In this document: positions 45,601 to 60,600 of the stretch, piece after piece | Position numbering within the stretch: position 1 is the stretch's first letter | Layout: every line of letters begins with the position of its first letter | DNA from: Capitulum mitella | Taxonomy: Eukaryota > Arthropoda > Thecostraca > Pollicipedomorpha > Pollicipedidae | Length of the DNA stretch: 64,000 nt | Assembly: GCA_030062745.1 (NCBI GenBank) | Contig: CP099839.1 | Span: 12,439,302 to 12,503,301 of the forward strand | Reading direction: 5' to 3' | Notes under the pieces: model-generated | Seen by the model: only the letters and a program-made list of their open reading frames with translations | The model's database searches: none | What the model was told of the DNA's origin: nothing | Program-made: the position numbers and the translations under genes

Positions 45601-48600
45601 GCAACAGCCGTAGGAGCTTCATCTGCAGCAGCAAGGCCTGAAAGTGAGAATTTGAACCCTGGAAGTAGGATTTGAATACTAAAAACCACAACCGGATCTT
45701 AAAGCCAGCATCTAAATATGCAAATAAATGTGTTGAAAGATGCCCTAGGTCCCATTTTTTTCAAATAAACTAAATGTAACACGTATATATCAGTGCTGAC
45801 ACCTACACAGGTTGGTGCCAACGCCCCCTCCAATTTTCGGCCGAGTTAGAAGTGCGCCACTGTCAGAAACGTTGAGAATAGTCAGCCAAAAACCAATGAA
45901 ATCGGTTTAAAATATAAAAACTACACGATGCCAAAAATTTCTAGGTTTCATTGCAAAGATTTGCCTCTCTTCGAATCTGTTCGAAGTTCGAATCCGAATC
46001 CGACTTTGAATCCACCCACCCTATGATTCGAATCCCAAAATGCATGCGAATCCTCGGCTCAAGTTATTGTACCCCTATGTCTGCCAGTGTCCACACATGT
46101 TGAGTCTGTCCCAACAGCTCACCAGTTTGCTGTAATATGTGATTGCTCCACGAAACCCATAATGGCGTCCGCAATGCTAGAAGAATCGCCGGCGTCAGGG
46201 TTACAAGGCCCAGGTAGGAGCCGCCAGGCTGGCTGACCAACACCACATGCTCCTCTTCCTCTAAAGTCATGCGCTTTTTCCCTCTCGTACTGCTTTTGCG
46301 TCACAGTGCCATCTCTTCTACCGCCGAAGAGGATGTCATAAACGGGTTGTTGCTCTTCTTCTTTTTTGTTTTGTTTTCCCCTGTACCTCTCCCTTTCTCA
46401 GCGTATTTTGCTCCTGTCGATCACCATCCTCTTATCAAACTCTGTCTCTGGTCCAAAATTCACCAGAGTTGTAGCTGCAGCGACAATTGCCGGGCAGTCT
46501 AATACCATCCGCCGGTCTGCCTGCATTGCTCTGTGTATCATTGTCTGCCGGTTTTGGCCGTGCCGGGTTCGACCAGTTTGTTGTTTTTCTCCTGACGGGC
46601 CGGGTGCGTCCAAAATCATCTCACCACTATCCTTACCCGACTTGTCACTCTCGCTGAGCGCCGTCTGCTGTTCAACATGTTGCTGCCCTGTTGGTTCGCC
46701 TACCTCCTTTTCCTTCTTGTTCGCTTTACGCTTGCCAGCTTTTTTTGCTTCCTTTCTCATCCCGATTAACAACAGACATTTGCTTTGTTCCTCGTTCTCT
46801 CATTTTGTTTCTTTCGTCTCTCCTTGAAAACTTTTTCAGGGATTTTGTGCTGGCGTGTGCAATGCATGTGCACTGCCTCGCAGCCATCACAACCCGCTTC
46901 AGTGCATGTCAACATAGGCAGCGGTAGGCGCATATCTCCATGAGCCGGTCTAACTTGACGTTAAACTTCTCCCTCTGCTTTGTCGGGCTGATCGTTCGAT
47001 GCGCGTGGTACGAGAAAAATCCCCCTGAAACCTTACGGCTACTGATAATTCTTCCACCATGATTACACTGGAATCATTTTTTTCCATCTTCCAGTGCTTT
47101 CTGGAACAGCTTTTTGCACTAAATACCTCACTGTTATCACACTCCTCGGCAAAGCACACATTTCTTCTTCTAACAACGTTCATGTTAGGACATTTCGCAA
47201 CGTAGGCAGCTCGGCCTAGGGAGGGGAGCCGATCTTTTTATCACTGGAGAAACTGGCAAACATCTTGCTTTCGTCCTTACTTTTGGCATCTTCTCTGCGG
47301 TCCTCAGTCATGCGTATCCTCACGACTGTGCCCTCTGCGCAGCTCTCCACACAGTTTTCATTGGCAACTCTGTCCACCACATGACAGCGAATATCCGCAT
47401 ACAACCGCCGGCAGCCCCGCGCGGCACCTCTCGATGGCGGTGGTGACAGCATGCATTTGTACACAATAAAGGGAGAGCTGAAGGAAAAGTCTTTCGGCTT
47501 GGAATGTGATGCAGGCTCTTAGCTCTTCGCCCATGACATAATATTTTTGGTCTACCTTAATCACGGAGTCAGTAACCTCGATATTAGGTGTTCAGGTTTT
47601 TGAATCCAAATAAATGAATGCAGTTACATTTTTCACATCATGTTGAATTTGTCAGTGCCCCATACTACCCTTTTGGAGTCGTACTGAACCGTTATAGGAG
47701 GCTCCGGGCCTCGTTTACGTGCATTATTGTGCAACGTGGAGGGCAAAATAAAAAAGCCAAAATCCACTTAACGGGACAGTTTTTGGGAAATATGAAACGA
47801 TGTTCTTTAGGATCCCAGATGTATGTTACATTGAAAAAAAATATTGACGCTTTTAAAATTCCAAGATTTCTTTTTCACTCCGCCTTAAACTGAACAATCC
47901 CCGAGTAAGCTGAGTGTGAAGAGTCCCCTAATGATCTTCGCACCGACAAGACTGGACTGTCTCTGGCTAAGTCGGAGTCGTGGCCAGTCGTGAGTCATTC
48001 CTACGTTGTGCGTCGGCCCGCCCGGCGCCGGCTCGCCGCCACACCGCACTTCGACGACAGCGGGCCGGCGGCGGCAACACTTCCACGAACTGGCGGGCGG
48101 CCTTCCTTCGGGTCGATAGACGCGGCAATGGCAGTGCACTGATGCCGCCGAAAGGAGTGCGTTGCCGAGGACCGTCTTCTGGGGCGAACGATTCTGCCGC
48201 CGGCTGTCGGGGTTCTCGGAAACCTTACGCCTGCGAAGGTTCATACTGGCGATGCGATTTCAACCCTTCCGCAAGAGCTTCGCCTGCAATGTGAAGACAC
48301 CGGCCAGTTCGATGGCCTTCGGGTGTGTCAGTTCCCGTCGTTTGTCCTTGTGCCGATTCCCTGCCCTTGCACTCAGTAATGCGAAAGCCGGACGGGTCAA
48401 TACTACACTGGGTTGCCGGCGCAAATATTCCATTTTGGTGTTCAAATTTAACAGTAGCCACTCGGTGCAGTTTCTCCCCTGATAAAGGTCACCAACGTTG
48501 TGTGGTGCAATCGAAAATAGTGGAAGGGTTTCCATTTCGATGCACCCGTGCCTATTGCTCCAGGGTGCCGTGTCATCCATATACAAACGCTCGTCGTTGT

Positions 48601-51600
48601 GTAATGGCTTTCCATGTAATCCTGAGGTGCCAACCACTTTGTGATGTGATAATCATTTCCAACAATCCTACGATAACTTACCTGCCCAAGTTACCGCATA
48701 GCGTATTCGGCGGTGTCTGCTGCGCGTGATAATGTTTTCCGTGTGGCTGGCTCACCAGATAGTGTTAATCAGTCAAATTCCGTTTTCTCGTGACGTGCCA
48801 TCCACCTTCACAAACATTTCCGTCCACTCTGCTTGTTGCAGGCAACACCACCTGAAAGCGTCGTTTTTCCTCTCTTTTTGATACCGTACGCCCTTAAAAA
48901 GCCTTTCCGGTCGGGCCGGCTGCCAAGGTCGGCGCGTCCCTCGGTTGCACGCCCGCCGGGCGACGCCGCCGACACGGTCACGCCCACGCCGGTAATGCCA
49001 CAGCCGCGCCTGCACTGTCGCAGCAGCGTGCATCCGACCTTCGATAAAACACGGCGGCCATTATCGGTACGGTCCATCGACCGGGCGGCACAGGACGTTT
49101 ATTTCGGAGGGCGGCCGCCGATTCCGCGCCGACCGCCGGCGGCAAAACCGGCTCCGGCCGGTTCTGGTGATGGCCGCGGCGCGGCGGCGACGCCGCTCAG
49201 GAGCCGGCAGTCCCTCAGCTGGCCCCGGACGGCCATGTTTACGTTATGCGTCCCCGCTTTTTGCGGGATGACATTTTCATGCCAGGAGCAGCGTCAAGTC
49301 ACGATTAGACATGTATTGATCGGGAAGCCATGCCGGCCGCCGCGCCGGTGTACTTCCGATGCTTCCGGCCGGCGGTCCCGTCGGACGTCAGCATCCGTCC
49401 GCCGAACTCTCGTCCGTGTCCGCCTCCGGTCAGCCTCCCGTCGGCGGCGGGCGTTCGGTCGGCCGCTCGCGCTGCACCATCGACCGTGACCCGGTAGCCG
49501 CGGCCGCTCTGTTTCGCCCACAGTCATGGTTACCCCGCTCGGCGGTCGAATCGTTACCGGCAAGCAAGGTCGGTACTTTAAAGTCGGCCCGGCGCCGGTT
49601 CGGCGCTGCTCGCCGGGCCGGTAGCGTCCCGGCGAGCGCCGGCTAATTGGCATCCCCGCGGCCAGTGTCAACACTGGCCCGGGCGCGGCCGCGGCCGGTA
49701 AGTCGTTCGGCCCTGACCTGCTCGCCGCCAATCAAAGGGCTGCGATGAAATTTTAAAGATCGGCCCGTGCCGATCGACTGAATCGACTGGAACAATCAGG
49801 AAATATCCCTTTTTCGATTATCAGACGTGACTAAGTCAGCCTTTGTAATGGAAGTTGGCCGACCATGGTGAGAGACGACCGTAAAATTGTGTCATGTGAT
49901 GGAGCATGCTTCTAGAACTAAAGAGATGAAGCTTTTTAAAACTGGATCCGTTTCCATTTTATGTATATTCTCACATGCTTAGACTTAGCAGACAAGTCGT
50001 AGCGTTTGCTCTCGCGCGACTTGAGCGGTCGGGATTCTGCACTGCGCCGCAATACACGGCAGCCGCGCGGCACAGTTGACTCTGTCGTCCCGAAACAGCA
50101 CCACTCCACGGACATTTGTTGCTCGAGTTGGCCTCTATGTAACCGTATCTGACACGATAAGCCTACCCTTATGTCCCTGACTTGGTTTCCGGTCCGCATT
50201 CAGAGGTTGCGATGTGTGGTCTACGACACTCCTTGAACAAGCTGTTTGGTGGATTTTCAAAAAAAGTACTCAATTATTCTGCGTGGCATTTCGGATTTTG
50301 AGGTCTCTGTGCATCGTTCCCTTTTGTACTGAGTTTGATCCCTGAAATCCTTGATTCTCGTCTGAGCATAATGGTTAATCGCGGCTTTTTTGGGCTCATT
50401 ATCGATGGGTCCAAAGACGTTTTGAAACTGCACTTCCTACTAAATTGCATATACAATGAATGCATACCGCTTCTTAACTGGACTTGCTGACTAAAGTTGA
50501 CATCGTGTCGACTTTGCAATACTAAGAATTTCCGAGGCAAAATGGGCAAACTTTATCACCAGTTTTCTTGCCACAGTTCGGATAATGGTAGAACCTTCCC
50601 GGCTACGGTTATGTTGCATATGTGCCTCGGAGGCAGTGGACACATTCCCGCCTATTTATCTATGACGTCATCGTTGGAGCTCAAGTCATCAAGTCGGTAT
50701 CTCTGAACCCGTCGATTAACGAGTTGTCGTTTGAGTCCCTGAAATACATCATTTGGTTTTTAAGGCAAGCTGAGGGCAGACTGATGCTCCCAATCGTTGG
50801 AATATGGTGAATATCCCAGTCGATGCTACCGCAAGGTACCTCTGGATCGCCGAAATATCTTACGTCAGCTCTACGAGCCCAATTGTTTTTACTTCGTTTC
50901 GTGAAAAGCACTTTTCCTGACAACTCATTGATGCGTACAGGTGCCATAGGGATTTCGTGGATGCCGTCATCAATCCACATCCTTGACGTGAACGGACCAC
51001 GACATTCTTCCACTCGAACACAATACCAACGGCTGACCGCCGAGTTAACCACAGGACCACAGTTAAAGCACAGGCTCAGACATCGAGGCTGAATGAGGTT
51101 TCGAATCTATAACGGTCACCCAGTAACAGTAACGATCATAGCTGAACACTGCGCTCTCCAGCAAGAAGTATCCGTAAGCACGTATCAGTTGGAGCTTCCA
51201 TTGTCTGCCTTTGGTAGCAATTAGCACGGAGGGCTGGATGGCAGACCCATATTTAGATCTTCGTGTCAATTCAGCCCATCGGCGGAGCTAAACCGGAAGG
51301 TCTAGGCCGCGAACGAGCTCTTGTGAAGCACGATAGCAAAGGGTATTATGTGGTGCGTTACCGCGAAGTAAATCAATCACGCCAAGGTTACGGCAGTTTA
51401 GACCGTTTGGAAACAGTATTTAGGATTCCCAGAACTCAACACCTGGCGGTTGCTCTAAGATAGCACACGTCCAGTCCAGTCTGTCTTCTCAGCAAACGCG
51501 CGATGGCGTGTAAAGGCTAAATAAACACTGTGGGTCAGTTTGTCTCTGATGAACGCAATCGTGTGTTGACGATCTCCAGCCGCGAGACCCTGCTCCTGTC

Positions 51601-54600
51601 CAGGAGCAGTTGGCGGCATTCAGGCGCAGCGGCCGAGCGCTGTCTTTGAGCGCTGAGCGTGTCCATCCACCGTCTCCGCAAAGACGGCGCAGGCTGAGAC
51701 CCGTACCGCCGGCGGCGCCGTCTCGCTACGTTTGGCGCCGGCCGCGCCGCCGCCGACGATCGAGTCGTCGTCGCCGACGCGGCGTCGGCCGGGCGGCGAG
51801 GGCGGCGCACCTGCGGCGTGCGGCGCACGGCGGCCACTACGCGGCGTCGACATCGATTGGCAGGCCAAGGCCAGTGGACGCCGGCCGGCCGGCCGGCGGT
51901 CCGCCCTCCTGTAGCCCACAGAGACGGTCGTCAATATGGCGCCAGCGCTGCCGGCCGCACGCACAGACGGCACGTGCGGGCCTTGTGCAGTCTACCGGCC
52001 GGCCCGGGAAGCCACGGAGACACGCCCAGCAACAGAGGAGTCACACGCGCGACCAGTCAGGTGTTCAAGATGTTGGGGGGAATGACTGGGAATGAAACAG
52101 AGCGGTTAATGGGAATTCGAGTTTGGCGGTGGCTCGTCGTTGTAAAACACTGTGTGCTGCTGCTGCCATCAGGCTTTTCGTTTTTTTTCTGACCTTTTCC
52201 AAGGAGGGATGTTAGGGTGAACATCGCCATTCGCTGACGCAGCTGGACGCACATATGGGTACACGGTGTCTGAGAAAGTCTGATCTCGTTATGAAAATAA
52301 AGTTACTAATCATATCCAACTTCGCACAAGTAAGTATAATCAACGTAATGACAATGTCCGATTCCTAGCAAAAGTCCCTTCACCCCAATTTCGTTGTCTT
52401 TGACGACGCATCATTAAATTAGAAAGCCACATGGCTTGCCAGCCGATTAAATTTGCAATGACGCCTCAGTGTTCCTTTGCATAGTGGATCGTGCGTCTTT
52501 TGTGAGGCCACCAATCGCAACGACATAGGATACAACGCAGTTTAGCGAAATGCAGTTTGTGCATATGAAGCCAGAAATAGAGGCGTCTCAATCATGGCTA
52601 AACGCGTTCCATAATTGTTCCAAAGCCATGCCTTATTTCAGTGGTATCGCCTCGAAAATTGGGAAGTGGCAGAAGAGAACGTGTTTTATAATGCGTTGTG
52701 GAAAGGTGTTACAGGACCAATATTTAACCCGCACCGGGCAGGACGTATTTTCATTCGCACCGATGACGAGGGGGGTGGTAATATAATGGGGGTGGCATCC
52801 CACTCGCCATTTCGCCCCTACTTGAGCTAAGACCACGGACCAAAGAGCAATCGATAGCTGTATTGCAAAGGAAACCAACGGTATCCCCTTCGACCCCGTC
52901 AGGCCAACCAGTGGCGTTATAGTGTGGGTCAAACTTTGTGCTTGGAAACTACAAGTCGATTCTCCGGGAATAAAAAGGACGCATTTGGGGCGAATAGACT
53001 TTGAATTATCTCTTTTGTCATATTAATTGCCAAAAATTAGTGTAGAAACGTTCTAAGGCCAAAAACGTCACCTCAGGTCAATGACCTCGTGTGACCATGA
53101 AAAGGTAATGGACCGGTCTAAAATGACATCTTCGTATGTAGGCCACCATTCTGAGCCGATTTCATGCCCATCATCAGCCGTTTATGCATACTTATTACCC
53201 CAGAACAGTAAAAAGCCGAGATTTGACGCAAAACCGCTCCGCAGGTCTTCAGTACAGACGTCATAGCTCGGTGATCTGAGATATCGTGGGGTCAGTCTTT
53301 TTTCATACATGCGAAATAGATGTATCGTCAGCTACGCTAAATTTCACAGCGCTGTCGTGCGTCGCATTACCGTGGTCTCAGGAACACTGGAGGTGCCATC
53401 CATCCCCTCTTCCGGCGAGGGCTAAACCTGCGTAATACTTCCCAGCCAAGTCTCTTTTCTGTTCCGTTCCGGCGCCATGCGTTGTGTCTTTTCTTCCGGG
53501 ACCCATTTACAGTCTTCCCGGTCCCCTTATCATTGGTCTCCTGCAGTGTGGTTCGTGGACCCATACCACCGAAGCCTCGGCGCCTCCTGAAGGAGCCACC
53601 AGCAAACGTCGACGTTGAACTCGGACCGGTCCATATCCGGATGGACGCCACCCGCGGCGCAGGCGCGGATTGCGTAATGTCGCGCGCCGCTCCTGCAGCC
53701 GTTGCAGCGGGCTCACGCGCAGTGGGTTATCGACTGAGCCTTTCCGAGTCTGTCAATACTGCCGGGGGGGTGAGCGCACCTGCCGCCTGACGGGAGCCCA
53801 CCGACGGCCATCGGCCGCCCGACCGCCGCCGTCCGACCGAGTCGTTTTTTACCGCTGCACTGACTCAGAGTACCCGGCAACGGACCCCCGACCCAGAGTT
53901 CCCGGTCACGGACAACGGACCCAGAGTATCCGGATACTGACCACGGACTCAGAGTACCCGGTAACGGACCACCTATCCAGAGTACCCGGTCACGAACCAC
54001 CGAGCAGACGCGAACCAACCAGGTATCGTCTCGCTTCGAGGCCGCACTGAGTCGAGCGAGACAAACCTGTTTTATGCATCGTCGTTGCTGGATCAGGACG
54101 TGGGCGTATCAAACGTTCTGTGGAGGTCTAGATTGTTGTGGAGGCTATTCAGGCATAGGGAGGGGTGTTCATCCATTACTTTTAATTTTTTCCCCTTTAT
54201 ATTGGGAAATTTAACTAGGGGAAATAAAGCCTCCTAGAGGCTTTATATTCTCCAAGTGTTTTTCGCTCCGTGTGGTGCTTACAGGCCAAAGTTCTGTTGA
54301 TGTCGACTGGGGTTTTGTGCGATGGCTTCCAATCCCCCGACTGTTGAATATAAGGCTTTTATGGTCAATTGAAAGCGAGTTATGGTAAACAGGCCCGCTG
54401 TGTTTTCGGTCACGCTCGTATAACAAGGGGTGCACAATAACCACGCTGAGCCAGTCTCGAGTTGTGACTGTTTTGGATCCCGATTAATCAACATGAGTGC
54501 ATAGCGGTCTTTGCAAAAACTCTGACAGGCGACTGTCTTCGGTATTGATTTATTGATGCTCGGGACTGCTTATCAGGGTCTTTTGTTTTTCTGTTCGCCG

Positions 54601-57600
54601 TCCGAATGGTCTTGGTGCTAATCCGTATGTGGAGACTTTATTGCGAAACAAATGGTCGACAGCAAGAATATATGTAAAGGTGAATTGTAATGTCTGTTTT
54701 GTAAGCAAAAATAGAAAAATAAAGTTGTCTCGTGGTTTCTCATTGACGGAATACACCTCATAAATGTCTCGTGATGATAACGCTGATGTCCTCTGCAATG
54801 TTTAATAACAAGCGAGCACATCATCCACACTTCAGATGATCACAAACTTCGCGCTAACATGGTTCCATTCGACTCAATGTAACCGTGGACAGGAATCATT
54901 GCTTCTGTGGTTTCCTGCTACGCGTTCGGCTGTGCCATTATTGAACTCATTGAATGGCGCGTTCACACGCTATGTAAGGCACGCGCTCTGCCTCAAAAAT
55001 GGGCGGGGTACGGAGAACGGTTACCACAGTTGTACTACGCCCACCGTGGGTAGGCAACAAACCCCTGGCTAACAGCTGAGACCTCTGTGACGGCCAGTCT
55101 CCATAACTCCGAAGGGTGAGGATCACACCCAAGACTTAACGACGACGGAGGACGGCAGAGCCCACCAGATGCGTCTCTGGCCACGTAGGCCAGAGTCGCT
55201 ATTGTTTCCCTATTCCAAATGGAGTGATTCAGTTTGTCCCGCGGCGCTGCGGATTCTGTGTCCCTCGCCACGTTCTAGCGACGTATAACGGTTAACTCCT
55301 TGTTTCCGTCCGTTCTGCAGGTGGTCGTCTTTATGGACGACAGCGTCATGCAGGTGTCCATCATCAACCCGGCCGACAAGAACGCCCCACCCAAAACGTT
55401 CACGTTCGACGGCGTCTACTACATGGACTCCATCACGGAAAACATCTACAAGGACATGGCGTACCCGCTGGTGGAGGGCACGTTGGAGGGTTACAACGGA
55501 ACCATCTTCGCCTACGGCCAGACCGGTTGCGGCAAGTCCTTCTCCATGCAGGGCATTCCAGATCCTCCAACTCAGCTGGGCCTCATACCTCGCGCCTTCG
55601 AGCACATATTCGACGTTATCAGCACATCGACGGAGACAAAGTACCTGGTAAGGTTTGCTCCAGAGCCCGAGGTGGATTGGTGCCTTTAAGAAGTGCTCGC
55701 GTGACTGCAGAGAAAATTGAAGCGGACTTGGGAGTTTTCAACCCATTACGTAATCGCCAGAGAGATTGACTCTAGCAGACACGTTGTCTCTTGCTAGTGA
55801 CTTGGTAGAATTATTCTTCCGCTGGCGAGCCGGCCGTTTTTCATGTCTCTTCCACTTACAGTGGTTTTCTTTGAGCGCAGTGGTATGGTAAGCCAATGTT
55901 TGCGTGAACAGATGTTCTTGTTGGTTCCTCGACTTCACAAAATATTCGCGGTAACGTCACTTTTTTGCTTATGACGAAAGCAAGTGGTAGCGAGCAAATT
56001 TCATGACTGTCTGCACAATAGAGATCATCTGTTTGCATTGTACGACACAATTTTGATGAAAAATATCGCACAGATAAAGCAGAAGTGAGTACGTGATTAG
56101 CAGAAGGTATGTAATCCACACTTGTGAAGAATAATTCGTTGAGCGATATTCTAAGGACTACGCTGTAGTGGCTAAAAATTGTCAACAATGTCCCAACGTT
56201 GGTTGTCCGCTCCTTAGGTGCACGGGTCGTATCTGGAGATCTACAACGAGGAGATCCGTGACCTGCTCGGCACGGACCCCAAGAAGAAAATCGAGCTGAA
56301 GGAACATCCGGAGAAGGGCGTGTACGTGCAGGACCTGAGTCGGCAACCGTGCCACAACAAGCACGACTGCGACACGCTTATGCAACGCGGCTGGAACAAC
56401 CGCTCCACCGGCGAAACCCTCATGAACAAGGACTCGTCACGCTCACACTCGATCTTCACCATCTTCCTGGAGATGATCACGCCGTCAAAGAAGGGGAAGG
56501 ACCAGCTGCGGGCCGGCAAGCTCAACCTGGTCGACCTGGCCGGCTCCGAGCGGCAGGCCAAGACGGGTACGTGGTCGGGCCGAGTGCCGGCTCGCGTGAG
56601 GCGGCGCCGCGCCACTGTGGTGACAGATGGCGGAGACTTCGGTCTCGGTCGATCCAGCCGCGGAGACGGCTGCGTGTCTGACTGCGCTCCCGATTAACCA
56701 AAGTAGCTGCGCTCGGAGCTCAGCCGAGGCCGTATTTGTGAAACAGCTGTATTTCTCTGTGATGTTCTAGTGGATACAGCTGTAAATAACAATCTGGACA
56801 CAGCTGAACATTCCCTCAACCTGGCTGTTCTATGTCGAACTAAAGCAGCTCGCAAAAAGGATGATCTGCTGAAGCGCTTGTCTTGCATGCAATCATGCAT
56901 GGTGTATGAACTTGGTGTAAGGCTGCAGCGGGTCATGCGACACCTTAAGCATGTTTCCCCGGAATGACCCCAGAAATGAATGTGTCGTTACGACTGTTAT
57001 CTTGGGCATTGACAGCTGGATGTGTTGAATGAGTCATTACATCAACTCTTTTTACACATCACTATTGGATCGTACAACTGGCAAAACATTTGTCATAAAC
57101 TGGGTCAGAACTTACTGGCCTGGTACACAAGATCGTAAGATTGTCGGCGCGCCTCGATCCCGACAGCATGCCCGTTTTCGATGAAGATGCGTTTATGACT
57201 AGTTACGGGCAGTGGTGGCGGTAGTGGTGTGCTTTACAGGCAGTTAACTTGTCATAAATCGTTAAATTTACCACAAACCCTATGGCTAGAAATGCGTCAT
57301 GTCTTTCATACCTGACTCGGGGTAACTGACGCTGCCGCTCCACATTACGGTTCATTGCCTCAGTTTATTATTTTATCAAAAGCTCTGCTCACAACGGCTT
57401 TCGTTCGTTCGTTCGTTCGTTGTGAGTTAGAACGCTCAGCCTCTTGGACTCAAGCGTCCGTGTTTCGAGTCAAGTCCTGTGTCTCGTCGCTCGCAACGGC
57501 CACCTGTTGTAGAGAAAGGTACTTTGTTCATGTTTGTCGCATCCCTAGTCTGGCTAATATATTCAACGGCAATTAATGCAATTAATGCAGGCTTTCCAGA

Positions 57601-60600
57601 ACTTATTTCGCTTAATCCAACTCCTAAAACGGCTTGCGGACGGCTGACTAATTCTTGGATTTCTCGGAGCTAAGCTGGCCTTGGCGTCCTGCACGTGCCA
57701 TTCCTGCATCGCTTCGACCTCTGGTCATTGTTCGCGGAGGTCATCTACCCGCCTTCCCCACGCGCGGTGGGCAGTGGGCTGAGACGGCGGTGCAGGTGAC
57801 AGCAGCACAGGCATGGTCCCGGCGTCAGGCGAACGTCCGGTGAGGGGGGGGGGGGACGGGGTTGGGGGACGGCGGCCCGGTGCCGCTGTACCGGACCGAT
57901 CAATGCCATAAGTTAGCCGCCTCGCTCCCACATGTCAGCTATGACGCATACGGCCGGAAGGTCCCAGGACATTACGCACGGCTGTGTGTGCGGCCCGCCG
58001 GAGGGTGGTCAGTTGGGGGTTCGGACTCCGGGGATAGGGCTTGATTAAACAGTGACCAAACAAACACGGATCGGAAAACTGATGATTTACATGCCCTCCC
58101 TATTAATAGGAAATCCTTATACCAAAAGTGTTGAACTTCACGTCGATGATGATTACGTCGACTGCAACAAGCATGGTCGTATGAACGCGAATTGTGGAAA
58201 TTCAATGTTTTGATTACTATTCCTGAATGACGTCTATCTTTCTTTCTGCAGATGGATATGGGGACAACCAGGGCCGTAGCCAAGAATTTGCTAGGAAGGG
58301 GATCAGCACAAACTTAACTCCTTCCTCAAAACCGAAAACTCGACAGATTTTGGCAGCTTTATTTCCGAGCCCCGGAAATTATTTGTTTTTGTTTTTGGTG
58401 CCTACAGAAGCTATAAATTTTCAGTCCTATGGGGGTACAGAGCCCCCTTGGCCCACCATTGGCTACGCCTCCGGGGACGACTTATATTCGAGAACAGCCA
58501 CACAAGCCCGCCTTCCACCCTCTAGTTTGCCATTTTAAAGAACGATCAAACATGAAGGTCATTTACATGTTCCTTCCATCACAACTGTGGCATAAAATGA
58601 CTCTGGTCGAACTTCAGACGGCATCATAAGCACCCGTCCTCAACTCATAACTGGAATATAGTATCAGGAGCTTGGCATGTTCTTTCACATACATAAAACG
58701 TAATGTGACTTATATTCATGTTTATGCTTTTCGTTTATCTATTTATGTAGTTCCTTTCCAGGAATCAGGAGCTACTAATGCAGCGCGTTGGTTTAAAGTT
58801 GCCTTGGGTATGCCGGAGCTTCAACAGAATAGAAGCCAGTCAGTTAATGTCGAACAGCCAGGAGAAGATCTTAAAGGAAAGGGGACGGGGGGAGGGGGGA
58901 GAAGGGATGTCCAGTGCGTCCGAAAATAGAATGTAACTACGGAAAATATCCAAAGGCCACGAAAAAGGAACCGAAAATATGGGACTGTGAATTGCTGAAA
59001 ATTGCCCCAGACACCCACTCTGCCCTTGGCAAATTTCTTGGTCCGCTTACTAAGGGTCGTTTTCGAATCATTGCAATTGCCGTCCAAAAGAACAACTGCA
59101 ATGCTTGTGCAGTACCGAAGTGGGCTGCGCATTTCCAGTTTTGGGACCCTGGCGTTATATTTCGCGCATGGACGATATCGTCAAGGCATCCATGTAATAA
59201 TGGATGGGATAAGACCTTCACAGATCCGGAAAAACGCATGAGCTGATATTGCTATCCATGAGCTTGAAATTGAAGCAGATGGTTCACAAGTCTTGGTTTT
59301 CTAGGTCGGTCCATACTGTCGCGCTTTAATGGGCCAAGATCGATATTCCGTATCGCATTTACAAGGATTTCATTTGTTGATCCGATCCGCTCCGATCTGA
59401 CTTTGAGGAATCGCAGTCTTCGTGTTCCTGCATGGCTAAGTTGTACGTGCTTCTTCAACATTAGATTCTGCATACTGGGCAGCGCAATTTCAGATGTGTA
59501 GGAAAGACACTAACGGAATGGCATTTGCTTCCATGTTTGCCGCACATCGTCACGCACAGAAGCCTTTTAGCGAATGTGGTGTTTACCGTGTGATCGCACC
59601 TCGTTGCGTTTCATTCCCGTTGCTGTGGTTCATCTTAGTACCAGCCACATCAGTCAAATACCCATATTCGACAAATGTACGTTCACAAAAGGCATGTGAA
59701 GGAATAAAGCAGCACATCTGCATCATGGCCTTCCCGCCAACCTGACCCGATGTTTCGCCACAGGCGCGACCGGCGACCGTCTGAAGGAGGCCACCAAGAT
59801 CAACTTGTCACTGTCCGCGCTGGGGAACGTCATCTCGGCGCTAGTGGACGGCAAGAGCAAGCACATTCCGTACCGGGACTCCAAGCTGACCCGGCTGCTA
59901 CAGGTGTGACCGCCGAACGCGCCGAGACCGGCTCCGGGGCTGGGCACAGGTGGACGAGCACACTGATATACAGACGCAGACAGCCCCAGCCTAATCCACC
60001 GCTGGGATAATAAGAATCGATATCGAACGATGTGGAACGCCAAAAAAGTTGAGGGAAGTGAGAGGCATGAGATTTGAAGGAACTTTTCATTCCAGCCATA
60101 GACTTAGCGTTACAATTCATAAACGAAGGGAGCCGTCCCCCCCCCCCCGCTGTCCCAGACACAGCGACGCTATTCAGTCTTTTCAGCACAGCTCACAGAC
60201 AACAGGAAACGGTAGACGATTGAACAGCATGCCCCCAGATCGATGCTGAGTCACCCGATTGCGCCGGTGCGGCCGGCGGAGACTGAGCGGCCGCAGCGGC
60301 GCCGCCGACCCTGACCGGCGCCGATCGACGCGTGACGCTCGCGATGACCACTTTCACGGCTATCGACGCCGCCAACTCCGACTCTGACCCCACGCACGAG
60401 ACCGTCGACCGATGAAGACGGCATCGGCCGGCACCGGCCCCCACCCGCCAAACAATAAAACTGCGAAAACCGGAGCGGCCAAACACACAAATGACTCCTC
60501 TTCATTATTGAAGGCACGAAACAGAAAATAAAGAAAAAGACAGAAGTGGCTGAACGGGCTAAAAGATAGTGAAACTGAAAATCAATTAAAATCGTTCAGG

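Noticed and set aside
45970..46040. GTTCGAATCC-like words suggesting a tRNA gene
   Set aside because: They are part of a simple GAATCC repeat with no tRNA fold.
54975..54995. Eleven-base match to the 5' end of miR-124 (TAAGGCACGCG)
   Set aside because: The rest of the mature sequence differs. The local fold is only a 6-bp stem that sequesters part of the match, not a microRNA hairpin.
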